DNA of 64,000 bases from Quercus robur (Eukaryota; Streptophyta; Magnoliopsida; Fagales; Fagaceae): assembly GCF_932294415.1 (NCBI RefSeq), contig NC_065538.1, positions 75,679,834-75,743,833 of the forward strand. The letters run 5' to 3'. Shown here piece by piece: positions 25,001 to 36,939 of this stretch. The notes beneath the pieces are model-generated. The model saw only the letters and a list, made by a program, of their open reading frames with translations. It did not search any database and was not told where the DNA came from. The position numbers were made by a program, and so were the translations under genes. Position 1 is the first letter of the stretch. Every line of letters starts with the position of its first letter.

Positions 25001-25690
25001 CTAGTCTCACAGACTCAACAGTGCGTGTTGTGTTCTCGTTTCCGAGTTCGGTTTCCACGTCAGAGTTGAAGTTGGGGTGGGGACAGAGTTGTAGGGATTA
25101 TGGGCCGTTGGATTTGACAAGGTGGAATGAAATCTGACGGTTGATGGGATATTATTGTAAATCAAGTAAATTTAGCGAGTGAAAAAGACCACCCGGTCCT
25201 AGATTTGGGCCTATTGTTTAGAGTCTTTTAGACGGTTCTCAGTTAGACGGCAGTGTGTTTTGGGCCCAGTGCACGTACCGTGTTTTACACTTATAAAAAA
25301 TAGAGATATTATTTATGATATTTTCACAATATTTTTACAACAAATTTTAAGTAGTAAATTGTTACTGGTCATTACTGTGAATGGAAAAATAATTTCAATG
25401 GTGAGTTCAGCTTATCACCTAATCTTCTATATAAAAAAAAAAAAAAAAAAATTATCACCTAATATTTTGAGAAATGATATGTTCGCAATATTTTTACAAC
25501 AAATATTAAGTATCAGGTTGTTATTGTTAGATTAAAAAAGTAATCTCAATGCTAAATTCAAATTTAAACCAATAACAACTAACCACCTATGATTTGTTGT
25601 GAAGATGTTATAAAAATGTTGTGAATGTATTACTTGTCTAATATTTTTTTTGAAAGTGTTGTAAAATGTTGTGAATGTTACACTTCTCTT
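25001..25690. other. HSP70-16 upstream DNA and foldback repeat copies
   Basis: Past the presumed promoter the sequence becomes repetitive. Foldback units carrying words such as TTCACAACATTTT and TTTGTTGT occur at about 25310-25430 and 25478-25655, and related units appear near 27012-27185 and 27480-27625. No gene is supported. Confidence 0.5.
25478..25655. mobile_element. Small foldback MITE (family with copies near 25.3, 27.0 and 27.5 kb)
   Basis: The left arm reads ATGTTCGCAATATTTTTACAA and the right arm, inverted, GTAATACATTCACAACATTT. Both arms carry AGGTTGTTATT/AATAACAACT near the centre. The relatives at 25310, 27012 and 27480 share the ACAACTTGTTATT-like and ATTTGTTGT blocks. Confidence 0.55.
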
Positions 25691-25691
25691 A

Positions 25692-26543
25692 GAGCATCCC
25701 CATCAGCTCGTGCATAAATTTTTCCATTTTACACGTCTAAAACCTACTTTTTCTATTTTACACACTTATTTTTACAAAACATCCACATCAGTTTGTCTAT
25801 TATACACGTTTATTCAAATAAAATATTCATTTTCTTAACCCAACCCGCACAACCACCATCATCAGCCACCATCTCTCTCAAGATCGACGCCTCCGACCTC
25901 CCACTGTGCAACAAGATCAGCACCGGAATCCCAAAGAAAACCAGTAAAAAAAAAATAAAAAAATAAAAAAAAAGAAACAAACCGAGTAAAAAAATTGGAT
26001 CAAAACCCACAAGATTCTAGGCGACGGACTCGTCCGGTGACTCGGCTTGCTCGACCTTGTTCTTATCGGTGGCAGTGTCGATCGGTGGAAGCTAAAGGAA
26101 GAAAGATCTTAACTAAAAATGGATCAAAACCTACGAGATTCTAGGCGACGGACCCATCGGAGAACTCCGTTCGTGTTATAGGCAACGGACTCTTCCGGCA
26201 ACTGGGCTTCCTCAACCTCGTTCTCATCGATGGCGGTGGCGACCGGCGGAAGCTAGGGGAAGAAAGACTGATGAGATGAGAGAAAGAGAGAGCTGTCCGC
26301 CTGAGAGAGAGAGAGGGAGCTGAGAGTCAATACTGAGAGGAGAGAAAAAAAATTATTAAAAAATTATATACATATGCTACAGTACCCGTGCAAATATGCA
26401 CGGATATTATAGCAACTTGCAAATATACACGAGTTTACACCCACTGATGTAGGTGTTTTTTTGCTCAAAATGTGTAAAATTAGTGACTTTTTTTCCATTT
26501 TACACACTTATATACATTTATACATCCACTGATGTGGATGCTC
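25692..26543. mobile_element. PIF/Harbinger-like TIR element 1 with GC-rich interior
   Basis: The ends GAGCATCCCCATCAG and CTGATGTGGATGCTC are inverted repeats. The flanks are TTA on the left and TTC on the right, compatible with a mutated 3-bp duplication. The interior is GC-rich and exon-like, with an internal duplication of about 110 bp (near 26000-26110 and 26125-26270, both with GATTCTAGGCGACGGAC). A GA-rich tract follows, then a 38-nt imperfect palindrome (26376-26413). No transposase ORF is present, so it is non-autonomous. Confidence 0.6.
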
Positions 26544-26573
26544 TTCTAATAATACACTGAAGATATGTCTTTA

Positions 26574-26897
26574 GGGTTGTTTGGTTGTGGAGATTAAAAA
26601 AAAGTGAGAGAATAGAAAATATTTTAGTTTCCCTTATTTATGTTTGGTTGGAGTAGAAAAGTAGAGCGATAAAAATTAGAGATTGTATAACTTTTTATAT
26701 AACTCATACCCTTGTTATATAACTTTTTTTTATAAATATTTACAATCTAGATGGTCAAAATGAAGGAGAAAAAAAAAATCACGTTAGTTTTATTTGGGAG
26801 GGGGGGGGGGGGTAGTTAGGTCTCCCCTAAAATCTCTCCAACCAAACACTTCTCCCACCAAAAATCTCTCATATTTTTATTCCAACCAAACATAGCC
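26574..26897. mobile_element. Tourist-like MITE
   Basis: The ends GGGTTGTTTGGTTG and CCAACCAAACATAGCC are inverted, flanked by TTA on both sides (26571-26573 and 26898-26900). The 324-bp length, TIR type and TTA duplication match Tourist (PIF/Harbinger) MITEs. It contains a run of 13 G at 26800-26812. Confidence 0.8.
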
Positions 26898-26900
26898 TTA

Positions 26901-28019
26901 GTATATTTAGGCGGTGTGTATATTTGCACACACTGTGTACAAAAAACACTTTGCGTGTTTAAGAATACAAAGAAGGATATATATTCCATATTACTTTTTT
27001 TGCATCATTTGCTTTCAAGGAATGTTACATTCACAACACTTTTATAATAATTTCACAAAAAATCCTATGTGACAAGTTGTTATTAATTTTAATCTGGGTT
27101 CACCATTAAAATTACTTTTTTGACTATCAATAACAACTAGTAATAATTTGTCACCTAAGATTTATTGTAAAATATTTTGGATATAATATTTCCCATTGCT
27201 CTTAGCAAGTGTTTGAACCTTGGGAAGCATGAATAGGAGGGGAACTCCACTGTAAGCCCAATATTAATGTCCACTGTAAGCCCTATATCTAATGGTACGA
27301 GGGGAACTCCACAATAGTTTATAAAATGCAAGTAGGTGCACTTACAAACAGATGCTATCTTCAAAGTTTTGTGTAGGTATATAGAGGGAAGAAATTAAGG
27401 GCATGTTTGGCACTTGGCACACTAAATGGAGAAACGTTAGGAATAGTAATCTTTATTACTGAAAATAAAGATGTTTTAATGGTATAAAAGTAGTGCTACA
27501 TCCACATCAAATCTTAAATAGTAATAATCTATTACTGGTTCTCATCTAGGCTCATCATTAATATCATTTTTTTATCTACCACTAATAATTTGTAACTTAG
27601 AATTTGTTGTGGAAATGTTGTGTCCCTAGCTTTACTCATTAACTAATTATTTCTATTTATAAGTTTGGTTGTTAGGTATGGAAAGTTTGTTAAAATAATT
27701 GTATACGAAAATTTTATTTTTTTGGAAATATATTAATTTTAAGCATTGTTATATATTATATATTAAGAAATGCCTATTATTAGGAAATAATTAACTATTT
27801 CCTGTAATAAAAATGCAAATATTACACCTTTTTTTTTGTCAAAATAATTGTTACACTTGAATAATCAAACCATTCCATTACAAGATTTATTACAACATAC
27901 CAAACTTGCCCTAAATATTAACTCAAAATTATGAATAAAAGATGGAGCAATTGTTTCTGTCTGTAACATGATTAGCAGACTTGGCAATCTTCTTCATTGA
28001 AATTTCCTCCAATTTTCAG
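26901..28019. other. AT-rich, repeat-derived spacer
   Basis: It contains two diverged copies of the small foldback family (about 27012-27185 and 27480-27625) and no supported gene. Confidence 0.45.
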
Positions 28020-28130
28020 GTTGTAAAAGGAAAGAAACTCTTTGGATATTTGGGAAGACAAAAAGGGACCTCTATTTTTTCTTTTCATTTTTGAGAAAAA
28101 AAAAAAAAGGGACCTCTTTGATGTTGTTAG
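28020..28130 (+). pseudogene. Relic of MATE last exon
   Basis: After an intact-looking acceptor (AATTTTCAG, ending 28019) the sequence GTTGTAAAAGGAAAGAAACT aligns base for base with the last exon of MATE copy 1, with one inserted base and several substitutions. The word GGGACCTCT is then repeated 35-40 bp later with a T/A-rich insert between, so the exon is also broken by a small insertion. The frame is lost. It is the only MATE trace on this side of the HSP70 gene. Confidence 0.6.
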
Positions 28131-28417
28131 TCCCGTTGTTTTTGAGAATCTAGTGAGGTTATATATGTGCTATATGTTCCACAGAGTCTAAAATTTCTAC
28201 CAGCCTATGTATGTTGGACTCCCGTATGTATTACCCATGATAAATCAAAAAGTCCCTTATAAAAAATATCACAAATTTTTTCATAATTGTCAAGTTAGTA
28301 GTTTGTGATTAATATATAATAAGAATAACATTAATAGTATCTTCATATGAAAGTGGTTTTATACCAATTATATTTTGTGCTTCTAATATTATTTATGATT
28401 AATTGAAAGTCCTGTAT

Positions 28418-28455
<38 letters not shown>

Positions 28456-28915
28456 AATGTTTGTTGATGCTATTGATTGTATGGACTGACTAGAACCTGT
28501 GAACACTTTCATTCTCGCAAAAAACCAAAAGAAAAGGGGGGGGGGGGGGGGGAGAAAAGAAAGGAGAAGAAAAAGTTGGCAAAGAGGACTGTCATATAAA
28601 GCATTTATAATTATCCAGATACCTCATTACTTAGCACGTTATTGAAAAGGTTCAAACCCTGTAAGGAACTTAACAATTAATTAAGCAAAAATGTAGTAGG
28701 TTTTAGTTAGCTTTGTTATCAAAGGATAAGAAGATAAAGAAGACAACGGTGTCGTTTCTACAAGTCCTCCTTTTCAGAGACAAGACCAACGACGCTGCTC
28801 AACAAGTCACACGCGAGGCGTGTGGAAATCTGAGTTGGTTAATTCCATTTTTCTCCCCCATGAGGCTTCAACTATTTTGGCTATCCCTTTAAGCTCCACT
28901 CTCCCTGAGAGCATC
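28131..28915. other. Spacer with homopolymer runs
   Basis: A T-run of about 32 bases (28419-28450) and a run of 17 G (28536-28552) stand out. No gene is supported. Confidence 0.5.
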
Positions 28916-28918
28916 CAC

Positions 28919-29765
28919 AGCATTGGAGCTAAATTTTTAGCAATTTAGCTCCACCAAAAGTTACTTATCTATTTTACCTACACACATGCTGCAGCAGTGG
29001 ATCTATTTTAGCTTTCAACACAATAAAATAATATATTCATCACAATAAAACAATATTTCTACTACAATAAAATAATAATATTTCTACTACAATAAAATAA
29101 TATATCCCCACCACCACCACCACACAGCACAAACATCCTCCTCCACCACCACCACCAGCAGTCCACAGCAGAGAAAAAAAAAAAACCCAAATCCTCAATC
29201 CAGACCAAACAAAATCACCAACCGGAGACAAACCCAGCATAAATCGGAGACAAACCCACGCATCGATGCTGCCCACGCTGTCAACATCCTCACCAACGCT
29301 TTGGTTTCCGATTATGCTACATCGGAAAGTGACGGTGAGAGAGGAGAGTGGGACGGCAACGGCGTGGGCTGGGCTGGGATGGCGACGGCATGGGCTGGGA
29401 TGGTGTGGGACGGCGACGGCGTGGGCTGGGCTGGGACGACGATGGTGTGGGCTGGGCTGAGACGGCGACGACGTGGAGTGGGCTGGGAGATGAGAGAGAT
29501 GAGAACTTGAGAGAACTGAGAGTCGGTGAGATAGAATAAAAGAATGAAAAAAAATAAAGTGAGTTATATTATTTTAATCGGAGTTGGAATAAAAAATTAA
29601 TTTTTTTTTTAGATGTGTGCTACAGTGCACATCTATCTATAGATGTGCACTGTAGCAAATAAGCTAAAATTTATAGGTTTGCCTCCACTGCTGCAAGCCT
29701 TTTTTGGTATATTGGTGGAGCTAAAATAGCATTATAGCTTTTTAGCTCCACTGCTGCAAATGCTC
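28919..29765. mobile_element. PIF/Harbinger-like TIR element 2 with minisatellite and perfect palindrome
   Basis: GAGCATCCACAGCATTGGAG at the left is inverted in CTCCACTGCTGCAAATGCTC at the right. The flanks are TGA and TAA. The interior holds a CCACC-rich tract, a GC-rich minisatellite (29341-29490) and a perfect 38-nt palindrome at 29619-29656 (18-nt arms, 2-nt spacer). No transposase is present. The start of the LINE piece directly follows its right end. Confidence 0.65.
29341..29490. repeat. GC-rich minisatellite
   Basis: Variants of GGGACGGCGACGGCGTGGGC and GGGCTGGGCT alternate about five times with a period near 24-36 bp. The region stays open in all three forward frames, which is a result of its composition, so I do not call it coding. 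Confidence 0.75.
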
Positions 29766-29768
29766 TAA

Positions 29769-30900
29769 GGACCGTAGAGTATGGTCTGGTACAGCCAATG
29801 GGTGTTCTCGGTCCGAAGTGCCTACCATGTAAGCCACAAGCAACTGTCCAAGATCAATGGTGGGGAATGCTTGAATAACACCAGGATGAAGTCACTTTGG
29901 AAAGCAATTTGGAAGCTCCACTGCCCAAACAAAATTAGAAACTTTATTTGGCGAGCGTGTAAAGACATCCTCCCAACTAAAACTAAGCTCAGAGACCGTA
30001 AGATTCCAGTGGAAGTGGAGTGCGACTTGTGTGAAGGCGTGGAAACAACAGGTCATACGTTTTGGAGTTGTGATATTGCAGCAGCAGTTTGGCAAATGGC
30101 AAATGTCAAAGCCCCTGGCCTCATGGCCAGCCCACCAAACTTCATGGACCTATTTTGGTGCGTAATGGAGGCAAAACCAGCCCAAGACCTTAAAGCTTTC
30201 GCAACAACGGCTTGGTTCCTTTGGAATAATCGAAATGCAATGCGACATGGGGAAACCAGTAGAACGGCCTTGCAAATTTTTGAGGCTTCAAGAATCCACT
30301 TGGTGGAGTTCCAAACCCACTGTTTTTCTTCAAATGCCCCTCAGTCCCACGTCCTCACTCTTTGGAAACCCCCTCCACCAGGTTGGTACAAGACAAATGT
30401 TGATGGGGCTGTTTTCAAGGAACGGGGTCAGTGTGGGATTAGAGTGGTGGTTCGGAATGATAAAGGCCAAATAATGGGAGCTCTTAGCAAAACACTCCCA
30501 TACCCGTTAGGAGCTCTAGACGCTGAAGCCAAAGCTGCTGAGATTGGCATAATTTTCTCTTGGGAGTTGGGCCTTAGGGAGATTATTCTTGAAGGGGATT
30601 CCCAAATTGTTATGAATGCCATTGCCAGCCATGATCTGGGCCCTATTCAGATCCAGCAACTTGTTACTGGTATAAAATCTTAGGTGCCAAAGTTTAGAGC
30701 TTGGAAGACATCCTTCACGCACAGAGAAGGGAACAAGGCAGCTCACCTCATGGCTAAACATGCCAAACTGATTTCTGAATGTACTATTTGGGTGGAAGAT
30801 ACTCCCCCTATAATTATGTCTCAAGTCCTTAATGATGTAACTGATTTGGGTTTCAGCCCAGTTTAAGGAAAGCTTACCAACATTCTTATCAAAAAAAAAA
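29769..30900 (+). mobile_element. 5'-truncated LINE (zf-RVT + RNase H), with stop
   Basis: The open frame from 29781 encodes a reverse-transcriptase-type zinc-binding region (about residues 38-110, with CPNKIRNFIWRAC and the motif CDLCEGVETTGHTFWSC) followed by an RNase H domain (NVDGAVFK, LDAEAKAAE and LEGDSQ carry the expected acidic residues). A TAG at 30681-30683 interrupts it, but the same frame continues to 30866 with HREGNKAAHLMAKHA, the conserved end of the domain. A run of 10 A near 30891 looks like the LINE tail. Endonuclease and most of the polymerase are missing, so it is a dead 3' fragment of an L1-like element. Confidence 0.75.
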
Positions 30901-31476
30901 GTCACATGCGACACTACTTAAAAACGAAAATTTCACATGCGTGTTAATTACTCAAACGGTGTCGTCTCTGTAATAGTAGTTGGAGTCTTAGACGGTTAGT
31001 TACAACTGAGTTTAACAGATGCGGGAAGTGTAATCCATGTGTTTGTAATTTTGTATGAGTGGGTTGTATTATATAAACAGAGTTGTACACAGAAAGTATT
31101 TAATCAAGAAGCTTTATTCAGTTTTCATATAAAAATATCTCTTCCTTTCTATCTTTTCTCACATATTTTGTTCTTCATAAATTTCCTTCCTTGCTTTTCT
31201 CCATTCATTGATATATACCAGAAATCACAGAATTCTTCAAGCTTAACTGAAAAAGTTTCCTATTGTCAAATAAAGAGATTTTGGATTCAAGTTTCGCTTA
31301 TATCAAAAATTAATTAATGCCCTGATCTAATGATAAAAAACCAATTATCATAGAACAGGAGCAATCATCATAGATGAAATTGGTTTGATAATAAATAAGA
31401 TTCATCATAGAGTATATATGATTTGGTTTGATAATAAAGAAATTCATCATAGAGTAGATATCATCAGTTAAAATTA

Positions 31477-31480
31477 TATC

Positions 31481-31505
<25 letters not shown>
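31477..31505. repeat. AT microsatellite
   Basis: About 14 AT units. Confidence 0.85.
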
Positions 31506-31512
<7 letters not shown>

Positions 31513-32302
31513 AAATAAAATTTTAATTAAAAAAAAAAGATAGGTAGATGATGTAGCAATCAACCACATCACTGGTTATTACTATTAATTAGTTTTCTGA
31601 TGCCCACCTTCATACTCATATCTTCTCGGGTCCAATGCCACCAAGATAGTCGGTCCCACTATATTTGGGCTAGTTTTCTTTTCCTTTTTTTTTCTTTTAA
31701 TGAATTTGGGATGGTTTTCTAGTGACATTTGTTCCTTGTCATTATTGTAAATGTAAAATCTCCTAATCCTTAAGAGTGTGGATAAATTATCCAATGTTCT
31801 TTGATCTCTTTGCAATAGAAATTGTTTGTTGTGATGAAAATTGTGCAAACGTCAATTTGACCTTCATAAAATAAGTGTTGGTTTTTTAATTTGGCTAAAA
31901 TTTAGACAAAGAAAGTGGTTCATCGAGCACTCCTAAGCCTACCTCAAAGTCGAGGAACTAGTGAAAAAATTGATATGACTGCTTTAAATTTCTCTGTGCA
32001 CCCTTCATTGACCTCAAGGTTTGTGCAAAGTGACTCTCCATCATTATTAGTATATTTTTCTCTCTATACTAAGGAGCCTGTTCCAAATAGGCTAATAGCT
32101 AGCCAAGCTATATATATAACAATACTTTGTAACAGACTAAGCATACCACATAAACTATAAGATCTCATACCATTAATCCACCGCAGGCAATCAATGTCTA
32201 ATTGCTTTCCATGTTTCTGTACTTTTAGACTTTCCTGAGTTTTCAGGTTTCCAAATCACTATGTTCAAGAATTCTAGTTGAACATTGCATTTTGGACCTT
32301 TT

Positions 32303-32308
<6 letters not shown>

Positions 32309-32342
<34 letters not shown>
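32309..32342. repeat. AT microsatellite with GATA tail
   Basis: About 17 AT units followed by AGATAGATAGATA. Confidence 0.85.
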
Positions 32343-32346
<4 letters not shown>

Positions 32347-33324
32347 TAGATAGATATACATATATTGGTCAAAAAAGCATTTGTCTGAAGTTGAGCTCCG
32401 AATCACAATGTTGCCTAATTTTGTGGTTGGAAGGACCAATCTTCACCTTGAATGGTGCAGAAACCTTTGCATGTCGAGGAGGTGTTGCAAGATCACAAGC
32501 CCTTCAAGGACCACAAGATTGTAATATTGGTCCCTTAAGGTGTTGTCTATCATGCCTTCCATTGGTATTTCCCTTTTTGACACAAAATATTTTAATTTTC
32601 TAGATGTGCTTATAGCTTACATTCTTGATTTGGTTTTGATCTACTCCCATCCAAAAAACAAAAATAATAATCAATGGATGTAAATTGTTTGTGTACATAT
32701 TTGGCTTCAACTCACGACATCTGGTTAGTGATTTTATAAATATGTATAAGCACTGATTGAGTTTGAAAATTCTTCTTTCATGAAAACATACAAGAGGTTT
32801 AGCTCCTTTATTGTAGCTTAGTGATGAATATATTCCCTTTTTGGATATTCAAGGAAATATAATTGAAAACATGCTAATGAACAAAGCAATCCTAGCTAAG
32901 TTCATAAGGGTGATTTTTGATAGTAACAATGATATTTCTAGTGTTATTGGTGTAGGTTTTTTCTATATCCTTACTACATATTAGTGTTATTTTATCTAAC
33001 TTTATAAATAAATCATCAACAATATTGCACTTGTAGATTTAAATTCATGTGTGCAATCATGGTTTCTAATGAGGTCTACATAAGTAATATACTCTTAACT
33101 CCAAAGAAGAGATTCAATAACACTTTTTGATAGTGTTTAGTTTCTTGCTTTTGGCATTAATTGATTATGTCAAAATGGATTGTAGTTGTTATAATGTTAA
33201 AGAAGTTTATAATGAAATTTGAACTTTTATTGAAAAGAAAGAAGTTTATAATGTTAAACTCGTTTGGGCTACATCATTCTTATGTTAGTATTTCTAGATG
33301 ATTTGCAATCAATCAATCAATCAA

Positions 33325-33326
<2 letters not shown>

Positions 33327-33361
<35 letters not shown>
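33327..33361. repeat. AT microsatellite after CAAT repeats
   Basis: Four tandem AATC units precede about 17 TA units. Confidence 0.85.
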
Positions 33362-33363
<2 letters not shown>

Positions 33364-35072
33364 CCAAAACTCAGAGAAAATCTAATTAGATTTTCAATTT
33401 TGTGCCATATGTCTTATTTAATTTTTATTTTGTGCCAAGTGAATTATCTATATATATAATAATATGTGAAACTGAAAAAAACTCAAATTAAAATTTCAAA
33501 TTAGAGTTTCAATCTTGCGTCATGTGTCCTAAATTATTTATACTTAAAGAATTTTATTTCTTAATTTTAGAATTAAATGTGGGATCACATCATAAATATT
33601 TGTTCAAGTGAGTTATTAAGTATAAAAACCAAAGAATTTAGAATAAATGAATCGTAAAAAAAAAAAAAAAAAAAAAAAGTGCTTCACAATAATAATAAAT
33701 AAATAAATAAAATATGGACAATTTACATTTTATACCTAATAATATCCTTACAAAATTTTTTAAAGAGTTAACAAAATATAAAAATGACTATCAATAGTAT
33801 TTAAATTACATATATAGAAATTATATTATACATCTTATTATATATCTTTAAGTGTATCCATACATATACATGAGGTTAAAAGTTAGTTAAGGATAAAAAT
33901 CGAAGAGTCTAAATCCAATTAGATTCTAAATTGGATTTCAATTGGAGGCCAATTATTCGCCATATGTCTATTTAAGTTTTTAATTTTTGTGGCAAGTGAA
34001 TTATTGGGTGCGAAAATCGAAGTCTAAAACCAATTAAATTCTAAATCATATATATATAATGAGAAAACATTACATATTTTAGAAATATATGATTTAAAAA
34101 ACATTACATATATAAGTAGAGAGCTCATGTAGAAAAGTATAAGGTTTTGCCAAATAATGCATTCTATGCAGAGAGAATTGAAATATTCTCAAGTTTCACA
34201 TCAAAGATAAGAACAAATTAAATAATGATTTTTTGTTTCATTTGGTTCAATGTTTCAAGAATTTTCTAATTAAAAAATAAATATCCTTTGTATCTTTTGG
34301 TTCAATGTTTCAAGACTTTTCATCCCTCACACATACACACAAAACTCTTTGCATTTTAATTCATCAATTTCACCTTTTGCACTCCTACCCCTTTATATAT
34401 ACCTACCCATAGCCTTTCATGATATCCCATGTCAAATACACATGGACAAAAAATGATGTGATTTATTTACCTTCAATCTTTCGACAACACCTACCTAGCT
34501 TTAACATTGTTGTTTCATCTAATTCTAATTCGTATGAATTGGCTACAACCAAGGAAGGGGGGCTTGCATTTTATATTGAGTGACAACGGAAATAATGATT
34601 TTGATGATAAGGTCGGACGTTGTGAATTTGTGGGTTTTGTAAATGATGTGATTGACTGTGGGTGTTTGAGATGCGTATTTTGTTTTATAATTAAGGAGAA
34701 AGAGAAAGACACATTTAGAATCAACTTTTATTCTATAATATTCTTCCAAAGTTTTTTTTTTTCTCATTACTTCAATTGAATAATTATAATGAATATATGT
34801 GTGTGCAATTTATAATTGTTACTTTTTATGATGAACTCATTACTAATAAAGTTCTATAATAATTACGCTTTATATTAATTATCTATAATTGTGCACTAAT
34901 TATTTATATTAAATGAATTTATATGATTATTTTTATAAACTTTATATAAGAAATAATTTTTAGTTGGAATAATAATAATAAATTTAGAAGATAACATTCT
35001 TCCTCATGTTTAGTTACTTTGATAACAATTGACACAAAAGTCATAAAAAATTAAATATTCGTAAATTCATAT

Positions 35073-35575
35073 TGTGAGGACCAAAGGGATGAACAGTAGA
35101 TTGGGCCTTAGATGGATTCAAATTGGGCCTAAGAAAAGGTATGAAGGAGCTATGCAAGCCCATATGAACCAAGGAAAAAGGCCATCTGAGGAAGTAATAG
35201 GCCCATGGAAGGAGCTAGGATATGGACGAGCTAAGGAAACTGCAAGGCTCACAGGCCAAGCTGAACATATCCATCCAAGGTAACAGTAGTTAACTTGGAT
35301 AAGTCTTGAAGGAAACTTTCTGGCGAAGATACCATCACCTCCGTATTAAATGCACTATACCAACTAGGCATGCCATATTAATTAATGACTGAATAACATC
35401 TGAACAATGCTTACACAAACTATTACCTGCTCAACACAACCTCAAAAGGAGGGGAGGAGAAGGATGAGACAACTATCCAAGAGAATAACATTTACCATTT
35501 AGGTGGAAGACTAGGATTGAAGCAATAAGACTATAAAAATGAAGAAATCCCCCATGTACAAGGATCTTATCGAAA

Positions 35576-35611
<36 letters not shown>

Positions 35612-35887
35612 TGAACATTGAGTGAGAATTTAATCTTGCATCTGACCAGGTGTAAAAGCTCCTCGGTAATTCTGAGGAAGAAGAAATAAAGAAAATACTT
35701 GTGTTACTATCAGAATTTGTTTCATTATACCATCCATTATCAATCTTTTGTGGGAATTTACTGTTTCAAGTTCAACTGTTGGTCCAGAAACTCTTGCTTA
35801 AGCTTCTACAAATTAATTGTTGTGGACATTGATCCAACCCAAATACTTATTGGGCTCTTCGGATTTTAGCCCATACATACATACATA
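35073..35887 (+). mobile_element. Probable solo LTR, family C
   Basis: The stretch opens TGTGAGGACC and has LTR-like structure: a mixed-composition U3, a TATA box (ACTATAAAAAT near 35529), then a GA microsatellite and leader-like sequence. CATAT precedes it (35068-35072) and recurs at 35888-35892, but the right edge runs into a CATA repeat, so the end could be anywhere from about 35872. No coding domain is present. Confidence 0.5.
35577..35608. repeat. GA microsatellite
   Basis: About 16 AG units inside the LTR-like element. Confidence 0.9.
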
Positions 35888-36411
35888 CATATATTTGTGT
35901 GTGTGTATGTGCGCGCACGCACGTGTTTAGAAATAACATTGTAGTATTTATTCTATGTAATTAGAAAGATTAAATATGTTTCTTTTTTATATTAATTATT
36001 TTAAACATAATGAAATTTTAATATCATTTTTTCTAAGATTTATATGAGAAACAATTAAATTTTTTGTTATGTGAGAAACAATTGATTTGAAATATGGTAT
36101 TCTTGCAAAAATTTAGTTGTTTTTACAAATATTGAAACAATGTCTAAAAAAAGGGAAAAAAAATTAGTAAAACATAATCAAGAATGTTAAAATATAATTG
36201 AAGGATATTTGCAATATTTAGTAAACATTAAAGATGCCTATCTGTATTGACCATTATATCATGCAATTTTCAATTCATAAAAAATACACACACACACACA
36301 CATATATATATATGGTATGATCAAATCACTATATACTATTCTTAGTGTCTTTCCATTTTGTCTATAAAATAGCTAAAGATTACAATTTCTTACAAGAAAA
36401 TTTATTGAAAT

Positions 36412-36513
36412 ATTTTTTTTTATACATCAACATTTGAGGTGAGGGATTTGAACCATGGATGTTTCTATTGAAAATACTATGAGATGCAAACCAGCTAAAC
36501 TACAAGATTCTTA
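36412..36513 (-). mobile_element. tRNA-derived SINE
   Basis: Read on the minus strand, box A TAGTTTAGCTGG (36491-36502) fits the RNA polymerase III consensus exactly, box B GGTTCAAATCC (36444-36454) fits exactly with normal spacing, and the unit ends in TATAAAAAAAA. This is the standard layout of a plant SINE. No target duplication was defined. Confidence 0.65.
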
Positions 36514-36939
36514 CCAAGACTTTTTGAAATATTGGAGAAAATTAATAATAAGTTGCACCGCACATCGTGCTGAAACTCAGCTAGTTTTGGCCCTATTTTC
36601 TCTAGGCCAAAGGATTGTGAAGTAATGATGATGATGGGATTACTCGCATTAGGCTAGACTACATGAACAGAAAAAAAATGGGTGAACGAGCACCTTGAGA
36701 AACATTATGTTTTTCTTGGGAAACACTTTGTTTTGGATAAAATGAAGGTTGTTTTTGTTATTGTTTATTGTTATTTTTTTCTCCTTTTTCATTGGCTTTG
36801 GTTAGATGCTCTATTGGCATTGTACATTTTGCTGCTCAATATTCTCATACCTTGTGGCTTTGTGTAGGTGCTAGAGTTAGCACATAGGCAGATGGTTCAA
36901 GCATTTGGAATTTTCAAATGCAATTTTACGTCGGGCAGC

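Larger units (their letters stand above)
30901..35072. other. Long AT-rich gene-free stretch
   Basis: I see no credible gene. It contains TA microsatellites (31477-31505, 32309-32342, 33327-33361), an A-run near 33657 and decayed repeat pieces. At 30950-31130 a TATA-containing stretch (TATATAAACAGAG) followed by leader-like sequence may be a fragment of an LTR. Short ORFs at 31915-32160 and 32391-32603 have no recognisable motif. Confidence 0.4.

Noticed and set aside
29266..29539. Overlapping Trp/Gly-rich ORFs in three frames
   Set aside because: They arise from the GC-rich minisatellite in TIR element 2, which is open in all frames because of composition.
34507..34779. 90-aa plus-strand ORF and overlapping minus-strand ORFs
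   Set aside because: They are mutually overlapping frames in AT-rich DNA without motifs, splice signals or promoter support.
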